NCBI RefSeq assembly: GCF_002902685.1
Contig: NZ_PPRN01000003.1
Location: forward strand, 1-62,580
Direction of reading: 5' to 3'
DNA from: Staphylococcus pettenkoferi
GTDB taxonomy: Bacteria; Bacillota; Bacilli; Staphylococcales; Staphylococcaceae
DNA length: 62,580 nucleotides
Shown here: positions 45,550 through 54,870 of the stretch, piece after piece
Layout of the letters: each line of letters starts with the position of its first letter
Position numbering within the stretch: position 1 is the first letter of the stretch
Notes under the pieces: model-generated
Told to the model about the DNA's origin: nothing
Seen by the model: the letters and a program-made list of their open reading frames with translations, nothing else
The model's database searches: none
Translations under genes and position numbers: made by a program

Positions 45550-46980
45550 ATGATGAACAATAATCAATTCACTAAGAAAGACAAATTTGGAATTAGAAAG
45601 TTCTCAGTAGGTGTGGGCTCAGCCCTTTTAACATCTCTATTATTCTTAGGCGTTAGCCACTCTGCAGATGCAGCAGAAACTGACACAGAAGATACTGACC
45701 TCGTAGTCGATCAAGATAACCCAGGCGCTGATGGTTCTCTTCCAGCTGCAACTACACCTGCAAATAATGGAAATACTGCATCAGATGGTGTAGATCCTTA
45801 CGCACCAACAAGTGAACATAATGCAGCAATCGACAATAACGATCCAAACACAATCACTAACACTTATGATGGTAAGAACGAAATGGAACCTACTCCAGGT
45901 AATCAAAACATGAGTCCATTATATGACACTAGCAATGAATCTAATCCAACAGCTGGTGATCAAGGTACTAGTCCTTTAGAGTATGACGGCAGTAATGAAA
46001 TGGACCCTACTCCTGGCAACCAAAACATAAGTCCATTATATGATACTAGTAACGAATCTACTCCTATTGCAGGGGACCAAGGTCAAGATCCTCTAGAATA
46101 TGACGGCAGTAATGAAATGGATCCTACTCCTGGCGACCAAAGCCAAGATCCTTTAGCTGACGGTAGCGAAGAAGTAGATCCTACTCCTGGTGACCAAAGT
46201 CAAGATCCTTTAGCTGACGGTAGCGAAGAAGTAGATCCTACTCCTGGTGACCAAAGTCAAGATCCTTTAGCTGACGGTAGCGAAGAAGTAGACCCTACTC
46301 CTGGCGACCAAAGCCAAGATCCTTTAGCTGACGGTAGCGAAGAAGTAGACCCTACTCCTGGCGACCAAAGCCAAGATCCTTTAGCTGACGAACCAGCTAC
46401 AGAAGATAACCAAGGTACTGATGCATCTAACGGTTCAAACGATGCAACTACTGACGCTGAAGGTAACACTGTTGAAACTGACGCTGAAGGCAATACTATT
46501 GTAACTGATGCTCAAGGTAACACTACTGTTACTGATGTAGAAGGCAACACTACTGTTACTGACGCTGAAGGCAACACTACTGTTACTGATGTGGAAGGTA
46601 ATACTACTTATACTGACGTAGAAGGTAACACTACGTATACTGACGCTCAAGGTAATACGACTGTTACTGATGCTCAAGGTAATGTTGTTCAACAAAGCAC
46701 TGCAAATGCTATGACTAATGAAGGTGCTATGGGCGAAGAAGGCGCTATGGACGCTCAAGGCACAAATGGTATGACTGACAATGGTATGGCAGCAGGCGAA
46801 GAATCACAAGGTACTTCTGAACAAGGCGAAGACCAAGGTACTCAATCTAAAGAAGATAATGAAGCAAGTGAATTACCTGAATCTGGTGGTTCTGACATGA
46901 CTGTACCACTTGCTACTTCAACAGCTATGCTAGTAGCTGGACTAGGTTTATTATTCAGAAGACGTAACACTGAAAAATAA
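45550..46980 (+). CDS. LPXTG-type wall-anchored repeat protein
   Basis: A 476-residue surface protein. The signal peptide has a YSIRK-type motif (KFGIRKFSVGVGSALL, residues 11-26) and a likely cleavage near ADAAE. The sorting signal is LPESG near 442 followed by a hydrophobic span and RRRNTEK. Between them lie an acidic linker, nine 19-20-residue repeats (type DPTPGDQSQDPLADGSEEV) and nine 9-residue repeats (TDAEGNTTV). No folded adhesin domain such as the SdrC A region is seen. GGGG is five bases from the first ATG and eight from the second (45553). It occupies the place where S. aureus has sdrCDE. Sortase A should link it to peptidoglycan. Confidence 0.9.
   Translation: MMNNNQFTKKDKFGIRKFSVGVGSALLTSLLFLGVSHSADAAETDTEDTDLVVDQDNPGADGSLPAATTPANNGNTASDGVDPYAPTSEHNAAIDNNDPNTITNTYDGKNEMEPTPGNQNMSPLYDTSNESNPTAGDQGTSPLEYDGSNEMDPTPGNQNISPLYDTSNESTPIAGDQGQDPLEYDGSNEMDPTPGDQSQDPLADGSEEVDPTPGDQSQDPLADGSEEVDPTPGDQSQDPLADGSEEVDPTPGDQSQDPLADGSEEVDPTPGDQSQDPLADEPATEDNQGTDASNGSNDATTDAEGNTVETDAEGNTIVTDAQGNTTVTDVEGNTTVTDAEGNTTVTDVEGNTTYTDVEGNTTYTDAQGNTTVTDAQGNVVQQSTANAMTNEGAMGEEGAMDAQGTNGMTDNGMAAGEESQGTSEQGEDQGTQSKEDNEASELPESGGSDMTVPLATSTAMLVAGLGLLFRRRNTEK
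45865..46383 (+). repeat. 57-60-base coding repeats in the LPXTG gene
   Basis: Nine tandem units coding for 19 or 20 residues. The first five vary (YDGSNEMDPTPGNQNISPL, YDTSNE-type); the last four are almost identical (ADGSEEVDPTPGDQSQDPL). Length is likely to vary between strains. Confidence 0.9.
46450..46692 (+). repeat. 27-base coding repeats in the LPXTG gene
   Basis: Nine tandem units coding for nine residues with consensus TD(A/V)(E/Q)GNTTV. They carry synonymous and third-base differences, so they are older than the last 57-base repeats. Confidence 0.9.
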
Positions 46981-47042
46981 TAACAATTCCAAGGTATAAA
47001 TCGCTACATTCTATCGAATATACTTTACGCACTGCTAATAAG

Positions 47043-47087
47043 GTCGCTAAGTTAGACAAAGATTCTAGCTTAGCGGCTTTCTATTTG
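47043..47087 (+). terminator. LPXTG-gene terminator
   Basis: GTCGCTAAG-TAGA pairs with TCTA-CTTAGCGGC with one mismatch, followed by TTTCTATTT; 60 bases after the stop. Confidence 0.7.
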
Positions 47088-47118
47088 TAAAAGTTATTTA
47101 CTCTAATCCCACCACGCT

Positions 47119-47157
47119 AAAAAAAGCTTATCTCCTCAAATATTAGGAAACAAGCCT
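47119..47157 (-). terminator. ybaN-isdI terminator
   Basis: On the minus strand GGCTTGTTTCC pairs with GGAGATAAGCT with mismatches and seven T follow; about 25 bases after the isdI stop. Confidence 0.7.
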
Positions 47158-47178
47158 TTTAATCACTTTATATTCAAC

Positions 47179-47887
<709 letters not shown>

Positions 47888-47900
47888 TACAAACCCTCCA

Positions 47901-47917
47901 TTGATAATCGTTATCAA
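47901..47917 (-). promoter_or_regulatory. Fur box
   Basis: TTGATAA-TCG-TTATCAA is a perfect palindrome and matches the GATAAT-type Fur box. It overlaps the region between the minus-10 box and the ybaN ribosome site, where Fur would block transcription when iron is plentiful. Confidence 0.85.
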
Positions 47918-47945
47918 TTATACTAGATAAAGTAGCTAAATACAA
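47917..47945 (-). promoter_or_regulatory. ybaN-isdI promoter
   Basis: TTGTAT (47945-47940), 17-base spacer, TATAAT (47922-47917) on the minus strand, directly next to the Fur box. Confidence 0.65.
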
Positions 47946-48147
47946 TCTTTAATTCACGGTATTCTATACATTATTAATTATAGAAAATAGTGTCTCATAC
48001 TCTAGGTAGCATATTTGACCAATGACTCAAAAGGGCTAACTTATACTGCATTTACATCGCTTCGTTATTATTAGAAACTGTCACTGTTATCGCCCAAAAA
48101 TGTCTCATATGTAAGCGTCTCGTAAGCCTTCTCTATCGCTCAAAAAC
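47946..48147. other. gene-free interval
   Basis: About 200 bases between the Fur-regulated unit and the next gene's terminator; I see no gene or clear signal. Confidence 0.4.
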
Positions 48148-48192
48148 AATAAAGAGGTTTGCCTCTTACATCTAGCATAAGAAACAAACCTC
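48148..48192 (-). terminator. terminator of the 48677-48257 unit
   Basis: On the minus strand GAGGTTTG pairs with CAAACCTC around an inner CTTA/TAAG hairpin and TTTATTGTTTTT follows. Confidence 0.7.
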
Positions 48193-48256
48193 ATCATCTG
48201 ACCAACGCATCATCACATTACTAACACAATACACGTTTTCATACCGCTTCGTCATC

Positions 48257-48661
48257 TTACTCTACATCTTTACGATAAACGATCTTCTCAATTTCGTCGT
48301 CTGTAACCCTTTTACTATAATATCCATCAACAGGCAAATCCTTGACCGGCTCCAAACCAAAGGACAACGCTTTATCTTGATTCTCGGTACCAATATAGTT
48401 GTAACCTTCGTCATCTTGAAACAAATCAAAGATTGAACCTTCGTATCTCGCTTCATGCGTCAAGTCGTAGAGACGATCGACATCATCCTTCGCTACCGTT
48501 TTAAAATAAAGCGTGTGAGGAGACGCATCCGATATATCTGCTGTAAATCCTAAATCCTCAGCATAATCTTCTTCAGTAACAAGCAAGAGTTCGTTGCCCA
48601 TAGGTTTCACTACTTTGAACGTTAATCCGTGATACTCAGCGTAAAGGCCATCAATGATCAT
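48257..48661 (-). CDS. conserved hypothetical protein
   Basis: A 134-residue acidic soluble protein (IIDGLYAEYHGLTFKVVK, LYFKTVAKDDVDRLYDL, DGYYSKRVTDDEIEKIVYR). I do not recognise a family. ATG 48661 has GAGGTG six bases before it; an ATG two codons earlier abuts the site. It starts 15 bases after the HAD gene stop, so the two form an operon, and its function may relate to that phosphatase. Confidence 0.75.
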   Translation of the reverse strand: MIIDGLYAEYHGLTFKVVKPMGNELLLVTEEDYAEDLGFTADISDASPHTLYFKTVAKDDVDRLYDLTHEARYEGSIFDLFQDDEGYNYIGTENQDKALSFGLEPVKDLPVDGYYSKRVTDDEIEKIVYRKDVE

Positions 48662-48676
48662 CGTCATCACCTCAAA

Positions 48677-49375
48677 TTATATCTCATTTAATATATCAAG
48701 AACTGCAGTGGCATCGTCTACAATACGGTCTGCTTGGGTGAAACTCTCTTTCTCTCCAACACCTGTTAACACAGCTACACTATAGCCTAGTTGCGCGTTC
48801 ACTGCTGTTTGAATATCGTTTGGCGTGTCGCCGACCATCATGATTTCTTCCGGTTGGACCTCATATTGCTCAAACAACGGCTTCAAGACTTCAGGATTGG
48901 GTTTCTCTACTGCATGCGCCTCTGTAGAAATAATCACGTCGAAGAGATGTTCGGAATCCGTCGCTTCTAGGAATTGCTCCGTACCTTTACGTGTGTCACT
49001 CGTCACGATCGCGAGCTTATACCCACTTTGCTGCAGTGTTTCAAGCATTTCGTAAACGCCGTCAACCCACTCATTGTCCGGCTCACGTTGATCAATCAGT
49101 GTCTGGCTGCGTTCTTTCACCCAATCTGAGACATCGCGGTTAGCGATTTGGTTAAAATGAGTAATCATCTCTTCTAATGAGCCTGAAGCCATGACCGTCC
49201 CAGGTAGGATGTCTCTATCAACCACACCTAAATCTTTGTAAGCTTGCTCGACATCTGCAATCGACTCACGATAACGTTCTATAAAATCATCTACGAGTTG
49301 AATACCGATGCGCGTCCAGCTTTGGTCAAAGTAGATGAGCGTACCATCTTTATCAAACAATATCCATTGTATCAT
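48677..49375 (-). CDS. HAD hydrolase, phosphoglycolate-phosphatase-like
   Basis: A 232-residue HAD protein. Motif I is LFDKDGTLIYFD at 6-17 with both aspartates, motif II is LAIVTSDTRKG near 125, the lysine is in AVEKPNPEVLKPLF and motif IV is MVGDTPNDIQTA near 185. The cap is helical (subclass IA). Likely a small phosphatase with substrate such as phosphoglycolate or a sugar phosphate. ATG 49375 is nine bases after GGAG. First gene of a pair with 48257-48661. Confidence 0.88.
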   Translation of the reverse strand: MIQWILFDKDGTLIYFDQSWTRIGIQLVDDFIERYRESIADVEQAYKDLGVVDRDILPGTVMASGSLEEMITHFNQIANRDVSDWVKERSQTLIDQREPDNEWVDGVYEMLETLQQSGYKLAIVTSDTRKGTEQFLEATDSEHLFDVIISTEAHAVEKPNPEVLKPLFEQYEVQPEEIMMVGDTPNDIQTAVNAQLGYSVAVLTGVGEKESFTQADRIVDDATAVLDILNEI

Positions 49376-49439
49376 CACTATGCACTCCAAATTGAATCTT
49401 ACTTACTCTTATTATATCAATATTATTTAATTTAAATAG

Positions 49440-49532
49440 TAAAAAAGCTCTAAGATTATGTAAATGTGCTAAACCGTGCACTAACTAGGTTACGTCGCCT
49501 TCCCCATACACTACTTACACATCTTAGAGCTT
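49440..49532 (-). terminator. compound terminator after the signal peptidase gene
   Basis: On the minus strand AAGCTCTAAGAT (49532-49521) pairs perfectly with 49456-49445 and six T follow. The 64 bases between contain further short stems (GTGC/GCAC). It also lies just upstream of the HAD gene at 49375. Confidence 0.75.
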
Positions 49533-49745
49533 CGGTTCTTCATTATTAAATTGGACGAGTTTTGTTCTAGCAACTAACTATCCTAGTCAAAACAATTACC
49601 AGTACTCGCGAAAGTCACTAACTCACCTCATCCTCATAAGCGATTAATGTCAGCCTAGCGATTAACTAACTTCGTTGCAAAAATTAATTAACGCCACCCT
49701 GACACTTAATTCTTGTAGTAAATTAACGCCGAGACGCTATTATGA
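49533..49745. other. gene-free interval with short direct repeats
   Basis: AGCGATTAA occurs twice near 49638-49670 and AATTAACGCC twice near 49685-49733. No gene is visible. The repeats may be remnants of a lost gene or regulatory sites. Confidence 0.35.
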
Positions 49746-50327
49746 TTAATTGACCTCATCAAAGCTATGAGGGTAGAACTTAAAGCGCATTTCACTCAAT
49801 GGTGCCCAACGCATCATGACCTTACCGACCATTCGATCTTTATTGACTAGACCAAGTTCTCGACGACTATCGATACTGACTTCGCGGTTGTCACCGAGCA
49901 CGAGATACTTGCCTTTAGGTACTCGTTTCTTACCGCCAGAATGTTTCATCTTCGACACATCCGTATCTTCAGTCAGGTAACGTTGTGTCGTCGCTTCTTT
50001 ATTCGACTTCAAGTAAGGCTCTTTCACTTTATGACCATTGATATAAAGTTGATCTTTCTTATAGCGGACAGAATCTCCAGGCTTACCAATGAGTCGCTTA
50101 ATATAATCGCGTTGTTGCGTCGCGTGGAAGATTACCACGTCACCGCGTTTCACTGTATTCAAGTTCTTCGACATCCGATTGATGATGAGTTTATCTCCAT
50201 CTTTAAACGTCGGATACATCGATGAACCATGCACATTATATTTCGTCACCACAAACTTACTGAGTAAGATTGCGATAACGACACCCACCACGATGGCTAT
50301 AATCCATTCAATTACATTTCTAGTCAT
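49746..50327 (-). CDS. additional type I signal peptidase
   Basis: A 193-residue membrane-anchored serine/lysine signal peptidase. One membrane helix (8-28) is followed by catalytic serine 36 in GSSMYPT and lysine 77 in DYIKRLIGKPGD, the same positions as in S. aureus SpsB, and box E is GDNREVSIDSR. All catalytic parts are intact. In S. aureus the spsA-spsB genes are at a different locus, so this is probably an extra enzyme rather than the housekeeping one; that is inferred from context. Single gene with a compound terminator. Confidence 0.88.
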   Translation of the reverse strand: MTRNVIEWIIAIVVGVVIAILLSKFVVTKYNVHGSSMYPTFKDGDKLIINRMSKNLNTVKRGDVVIFHATQQRDYIKRLIGKPGDSVRYKKDQLYINGHKVKEPYLKSNKEATTQRYLTEDTDVSKMKHSGGKKRVPKGKYLVLGDNREVSIDSRRELGLVNKDRMVGKVMMRWAPLSEMRFKFYPHSFDEVN

Positions 50328-50441
50328 CTTTTTCTCTCCCTAGAAGTGTAGTTTGTACTATATCAACTTTAGCTTAGTGCAAATTACGTGCCTTGTAAAA
50401 TGATAGTAGAAGAAGTTTAATCTTTGTATTGTATGAAGTAT

Positions 50442-50486
50442 TCAAACACCCCTCACTCTCCAACAAATACTGAAAAGTGAGGGGCA
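50442..50486 (-). terminator. ilvE terminator
   Basis: On the minus strand CCCCTCACT pairs with AGTGAGGGG and TGTTTG follows; about 45 bases after the stop. Confidence 0.75.
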
Positions 50487-50532
50487 TCCTTTATACCATC
50501 ATTCTATTTTTAACAATTTTACCTAAATGAAC

Positions 50533-51609
50533 TTAGTATTTAGGTACAACGACTCTCCAACCGTTTGGATCTTCAATCTTACCACTTTGAATACCTACGT
50601 AGTGGTCATAAAGTTTTTGAGTCATTTCGCCTGTTTCGAAGTTGTTAATAGTGATTTCACGATCTTCGTATTTTAATTTACCTACTGGTGAAATAACAGC
50701 AGCTGTACCTGCACCGAAGACTTCTTCTAATTCACCTTTGTCGTGAAGTTCGATGAGTTCGTCAATCGCTACGTGACGTTCTTCAACTTCGTAGCCTAAC
50801 TTCTTAGCTAATTCGATGATAGATTTACGTGTGATACCAGGTAAGATACTACCGTCTAATTTCGGTGTAACGAGTTTACCATTGATAACGAAGAAGATGT
50901 TCATACTACCTACTTCTTCAACATATTTACGTTCAACACCATCTAACCAAAGGACTTGATCCCAGCCTTCTTTGTTCGCTTGTGTTTGAGCGAGTAAACT
51001 TGCTGCATAGTTACCTGCAGTCTTCGCGAAACCTGTTCCGCCTCGTACTGCACGTACATATTCGTCTTCTACGTAAATCTTAGTTGGGCTGAGTGAACCT
51101 CCACCATAATATGAACCAGATGGTGATAAGATAATGAGTAATTTATAGTTATGAGATGCGTGAACGCCTAAAGTACCTTCTGTCGCAAACACAACTGGAC
51201 GAATATAAAGTGATTGTCCTTCGCCTTCTGGTACCCAATCACGTTCAACATCAACGAGTTGTTTCAACCCTTCTAATAATTCTTCTTCGTCAATCTTAGG
51301 CATGTTAATACGTTCTAATGAGTTGTTGATACGTTTGAAGTTCTGGTCTGGACGGAATAATACGATATCGTCGCCGTGTTTATAAGCTTTTAGTCCTTCA
51401 AATACAGATTGACCGTAGTGTATACCTTGAGCTGCCGGAGAAATCTCGATTGGTCCGTAAGGTACAATCTTCAGATCATGCCAACCTTTATCTTTATCAT
51501 AATCATAGCTTAGCATATAGTCTGTGAAGTGCTGTCCGAAACCTAAGTTCTTTGGATCTGGCTTTTCTTTAAGATGTTCACGTTTCACAAATTCAATTTT
51601 ATTTGACAT
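50533..51609 (-). CDS. ilvE: branched-chain amino acid aminotransferase
   Basis: A 358-residue PLP enzyme of fold type IV, the size of the class with eukaryotic-like IlvE. The PLP lysine is in [15 protein letters not shown] near 196, [11 protein letters not shown] and the cofactor phosphate segment [14 protein letters not shown] near 260 are present. It makes leucine, isoleucine and valine from their keto acids, and branched acyl precursors in reverse. GGGGGAACGC precedes the ATG. No T-box leader is seen upstream. Confidence 0.95.
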   Translation of the reverse strand: MSNKIEFVKREHLKEKPDPKNLGFGQHFTDYMLSYDYDKDKGWHDLKIVPYGPIEISPAAQGIHYGQSVFEGLKAYKHGDDIVLFRPDQNFKRINNSLERINMPKIDEEELLEGLKQLVDVERDWVPEGEGQSLYIRPVVFATEGTLGVHASHNYKLLIILSPSGSYYGGGSLSPTKIYVEDEYVRAVRGGTGFAKTAGNYAASLLAQTQANKEGWDQVLWLDGVERKYVEEVGSMNIFFVINGKLVTPKLDGSILPGITRKSIIELAKKLGYEVEERHVAIDELIELHDKGELEEVFGAGTAAVISPVGKLKYEDREITINNFETGEMTQKLYDHYVGIQSGKIEDPNGWRVVVPKY

Positions 51610-51723
51610 GATGCGTTCCCCCTATTAATTTAATCATCTTTATCTCATATTATATCAATCGGCATTAAGCCGTTCAATAATTTTCTAAAAATTTCAAATA
51701 AATTTGACTATAGTGACTATTAT

Positions 51724-51797
51724 TAAAAAAACTGAGCACGTCGAGATGATTATGACGTACGTATTCGTCTCCAATCATCCCGTTGATGTGCTCAGTT
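51724..51797 (-). terminator. compound terminator of the epimerase gene
   Basis: On the minus strand AACTGAGCAC (51739-51730 partner 51797-51788) encloses GATGATT/AATCATC and a central ACG/CGT, and seven T follow. It ends the epimerase transcript and lies upstream of ilvE. Confidence 0.8.
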
Positions 51798-51814
51798 TCT
51801 TCTATTATATAGTG

Positions 51815-52774
51815 TTATTTTTGTTTGCCTTCTTGTTTTTCAATCGCGTCTAACATAGTCTTAGTCATGCGATCTAAGTCAAACTCAGGATTGAAGCCCC
51901 ATTCTGCACGTGCGCAGCTCACATCTAAGTTGTCTGGCCAAGTGTCTGCGATGCCTTGACGGTCTGGGTCTACATCATAAGTCAATTCGAAATCAGGATA
52001 ATATTCTTGAATCGCTTCTTTAACCATTTCTGGTTCAATACTCATACCGCTTAAGTTATAAGCATTACGGTGAATAAGTTTGCCACCGTCAGCTTCCATT
52101 AGTTTAATAATCGCATTGATAGCATCGTCCATGAACATCATGTCCATGTATGTGCCTTTGTCGATGAAGCTTGCATATTTACCTTCGCGCACAGCTTGGA
52201 AGTAAATTTCAACGGCATAGTCTGTAGTACCGCCACCTGGTTCTTTAACGTAAGAAATAAGTCCTGGGAATCTTACGCTACGTGTATCAACACCGAATTT
52301 TTCAAAGTAGTATTGGCATAACAATTCACCTGCAACTTTGTTGACACCGTACATTGTTGAAGGTCTTTGAATTGTTACTTGTGGTGTGTTCACTTTAGGT
52401 GTGGAGTTACCGAATGAACCGATAGAGCTTGGTGTGAAGAATTGTAAGTCATATTCACGCGCTGTTTCTAAAGCGTTCATTAAACCACCCATGTTTAAGT
52501 CCCAAGCGAACATTGGACGTTTCTCTGCAACTGCAGACAATAACGCAGCCATGTGCATCATTGTGTCGGCACCAAATTCTTCAACTGTCTTAAACATTTT
52601 CTCTCTATCTGTAACATCAAGGATTTGGAAAGGTCCTTTCGCTACTTCAGAACCTTCTTCAGGCTCGTTGATGTCTGTTGCTAATACGTTATCTGTTCCG
52701 TAAAGTTCTCTACATTTAACTACGAGCTCAGTACCAATTTGTCCTAAGGCACCTGTGATAATAATCTTCTTCAT
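51815..52774 (-). CDS. NAD-dependent epimerase / L-threonine 3-dehydrogenase-like
   Basis: A 319-residue short-chain dehydrogenase of the extended type. The NAD loop is [13 protein letters not shown] at 5-17 and the catalytic YxxxK is in [12 protein letters not shown] near 143. The sequence resembles the epimerase-like threonine dehydrogenases that give 2-amino-3-ketobutyrate. The usual partner kbl is not seen in this window. ATG 52774 follows GGGGAG by nine bases; a TTG directly before is less likely. Monocistronic with a compound terminator. Confidence 0.82.
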   Translation of the reverse strand: MKKIIITGALGQIGTELVVKCRELYGTDNVLATDINEPEEGSEVAKGPFQILDVTDREKMFKTVEEFGADTMMHMAALLSAVAEKRPMFAWDLNMGGLMNALETAREYDLQFFTPSSIGSFGNSTPKVNTPQVTIQRPSTMYGVNKVAGELLCQYYFEKFGVDTRSVRFPGLISYVKEPGGGTTDYAVEIYFQAVREGKYASFIDKGTYMDMMFMDDAINAIIKLMEADGGKLIHRNAYNLSGMSIEPEMVKEAIQEYYPDFELTYDVDPDRQGIADTWPDNLDVSCARAEWGFNPEFDLDRMTKTMLDAIEKQEGKQK

Positions 52775-53063
52775 CAATATCTCTCCCCTTGTGTGTATTA
52801 CAATCGTCGTAGTGTATTCTCGGTGTGAACAAAACTTTTATTAACAACTTCATTATAATATAAAAACGCTTTCTTGTATACATAGAGCGTACATACATGA
52901 CCTGTTCTGTGATACTAAAATGTGTCTATATCCCCGATAAGCCTTGATATGTTACACTAAAATTTATGTGATAATACTCGATTTCGATTAACAATAACTT
53001 ATGATTATAAATATTTATGCGCATATATTTATCTCTATACTTTTAACAGAAAGGGTGAAACGT

Positions 53064-53702
53064 ATGTCTTTACTTTATCCTCATCAATTTCACGACATCG
53101 AACATCGTGTGGCTCGTCTGATCAACGTTTATAAATCGGTCAATGATACACGTACGATTAGTCTCATTCAAAGTGAGACGCAAGATCATATTCTGTCATT
53201 ATTTCCAAAGAAAACGTTAGAACTTGAGAAGTGGGTTGACCAACTCATGACGCTCGACCTCTCCACTTACAAGGCCGAGAAGTTGCTTGCAGAAATGAAG
53301 CCTTACGTGAAACCTTTTACTCATCCTAGTCCTCAACAGGTTAAAAAGGTCTTTCGCAAAGTGAAGAAATTGAAGACGCCGAAGATCAGCGACGAGGTGC
53401 TGTACGATAGCACGTATATTGGTTGGACGGATATTGCTTCGCAACGTAAATATATAATCTATTATGATAAAAAAGGTAAATTGCAAGGATTCTATGGGGA
53501 TATTTCACCACAAGTGGTTAAAGGTTTCTGTTCAATTTGTAATAAGGAATCGAACGTGTCGCTCTTTATGCGTAAGACGAATCAGGCTAGCGATGGTCGT
53601 TATACGAAGAAAGGCGACTACATCTGTCATGATAGTCTAAAATGTAATCGCCAGTTGGATAGCTTAGTGCATTTCCAGAATTTCTTGCATAAGATTCAAT
53701 AA
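53064..53702 (+). CDS. FusB/FusC-family EF-G-binding protein
   Basis: A 212-residue protein with the FusB layout: an N-terminal helical bundle (YPHQFHDIEHRVARL at 5-19, then the long helices to about 80) and a C-terminal treble-clef zinc domain with cysteines in FCSICNKES and YICHDSLKCNRQ. Between them TPKISDEVLYDSTYIGWTDIASQRKYIIYY matches FusB (shown in part as GWTDIASQRKYI). FusB proteins bind EF-G and release it from fusidic-acid-stalled ribosomes. ATG 53064 follows AAAGGG by eight bases. Chromosomal copies are intrinsic in several coagulase-negative species. The 3-prime end overlaps a small ORF on the other strand. Confidence 0.9.
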   Translation: MSLLYPHQFHDIEHRVARLINVYKSVNDTRTISLIQSETQDHILSLFPKKTLELEKWVDQLMTLDLSTYKAEKLLAEMKPYVKPFTHPSPQQVKKVFRKVKKLKTPKISDEVLYDSTYIGWTDIASQRKYIIYYDKKGKLQGFYGDISPQVVKGFCSICNKESNVSLFMRKTNQASDGRYTKKGDYICHDSLKCNRQLDSLVHFQNFLHKIQ

Positions 53703-53792
53703 TTTGAGGGTGGCGGGCGCCTCGTGAAGCAGATAGTCGGGGTGCGTGTCACTTTCTTTATCTAGATATTGCTTTAAGACATTACGGGGCAT
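53664..53792 (-). CDS. small ORF overlapping the FusB-type gene end
   Basis: A 42-residue reading frame, beginning MPRNVLKQYLDKESDTHPDY and ending ILEMH, with AAGGAGG at ideal distance before its ATG. Its last 39 bases overlap the end of the FusB-family gene on the opposite strand. It lies 58 bases after the LysR gene stop on the same strand. Composition looks protein-like (amphipathic helix LKLLNLMQEILEM). No family recognised; it is too short to be certain. Confidence 0.55.
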   Translation of the reverse strand: MPRNVLKQYLDKESDTHPDYLLHEAPATLKLLNLMQEILEMH

Positions 53793-53850
53793 GATGCCTC
53801 CTTCTTTCTATAAAATAATAAACACGCCTCAAACTACGCCCTTCCTACTC

Positions 53851-54741
53851 TCACTGCCTTAAATACTGAATAAAGGTCTTTACAATTGCGTCGTTAGGCT
53901 GATTGGCATGTGTTAACGCTGTAAAAAATACGTGATAGTTGAAAGGTTCGCCCATCGGGACTACATCAATTAAATCTTGTTCAACAAAGGGATCGTTCTC
54001 TAACATAAGACTGGAAATAATACTCAGACCTAATCCTTCGGAAACCGTCCGTATTAACACACCAGGGTTGTTCGTGCGAAAGACAATTTGAAGACGTCCA
54101 TGTTGCGCTTCAAACTGCTTAATACTGTGTTGATAAAGATTGCGATCAAATAAGACGAACGGATAATTTTGAATTTGTTGTAAGGAAACGGAACTTTGAA
54201 ATGACAATTTCGATTTCAATGGGACGATGAGTTTGAAATCAGTAGCTAAATTCAAGTCATTATCAACAATAGTGGATTTAAAGGTCTCACTCTCCCTTTT
54301 AGCCACTAACCCAATATCTACTTCTTGGTTTTCTACACGCTGTAGAATATGATCTCGATCATCCTCCTCTACTTGAACTTCGATGTGCGGATAATCTTTC
54401 TTAAACTCAGAAAGTGCACGTGGAACGATTTGATGAAATAATGTAGGAATCGTCGCAATCTTGAGCGTTCCAGTTAATTTAGAATCTAGCGCTCGCACTT
54501 TCGTCTCTAACTTCTGTTGTGCTTCATAAATATCCAGAATATATGGAAGTAGTGTGTTCCCCATATCAGTAGGATATGTTCCTTTACGTGAACGCTTAAA
54601 TATTTTATAACCCAGTTCATGTTCCAAATTTGCCAAAGATTGACTTAAAGCCGATTGACTAATATGTAGTAATTCTGCTGAGCGAATCATGGATTCTGTT
54701 TCATAAATCGTCTTAACATACTGCATTTGTTCAAAGTTCAT
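53851..54741 (-). CDS. LysR-family transcriptional regulator
   Basis: A 296-residue LysR-type regulator. The N-terminal helix-turn-helix is SMIRSAELLHISQSALSQSL near 17-36 with the linker helix after it, and the effector domain from about 90 has the usual two-lobed pattern (LKIATIPTLFHQIVP, NPGVLIRTVSEGLGLSII). ATG 54741 follows TAGGAGG; the longer frame lacks a ribosome site. It diverges from the MFS transporter gene and probably controls it. Inducer unknown. Confidence 0.9.
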   Translation of the reverse strand: MNFEQMQYVKTIYETESMIRSAELLHISQSALSQSLANLEHELGYKIFKRSRKGTYPTDMGNTLLPYILDIYEAQQKLETKVRALDSKLTGTLKIATIPTLFHQIVPRALSEFKKDYPHIEVQVEEDDRDHILQRVENQEVDIGLVAKRESETFKSTIVDNDLNLATDFKLIVPLKSKLSFQSSVSLQQIQNYPFVLFDRNLYQHSIKQFEAQHGRLQIVFRTNNPGVLIRTVSEGLGLSIISSLMLENDPFVEQDLIDVVPMGEPFNYHVFFTALTHANQPNDAIVKTFIQYLRQ

Positions 54742-54870
54742 CGTCTCATTTCGCCTCCTATTTACATTAGCGTTGCTTATATTAAAATCATTAATTCTAA
54801 TTATACAATAAGTAAAACTAAAGTTATAATAGATATATTGAAACTTCAAAGGAAAAAGGGCGGTATCATT
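54742..54870. promoter_or_regulatory. divergent LysR/MFS promoter region
   Basis: TATAAT lies on the plus strand at 54825-54830 and on the minus strand at 54805-54800, so the two promoters overlap. This is the usual arrangement for a LysR protein controlling itself and a neighbour. Confidence 0.5.

Noticed and set aside
45865-46692. Regular repeats as a CRISPR array
   Set aside because: The repeats are tandem, without spacers, in frame and within a surface protein gene.
46257-46758. Long frames on the strand opposite the LPXTG repeats
   Set aside because: They exist because the coding repeats lack stop codons in the reverse frame; the translations are pure repeat and have no start signals.
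51610-51814. T-box or other riboswitch before ilvE
   Set aside because: The T-box GGGTGGNACCGCG motif and stem I elements are absent; the hairpin present is the terminator of the epimerase gene.
52998-53063. A leader peptide controlling the FusB-type gene
   Set aside because: An upstream ATG is in frame with the gene and has no ribosome site of its own, so no separate leader can be supported, although fusB genes elsewhere can be inducible.
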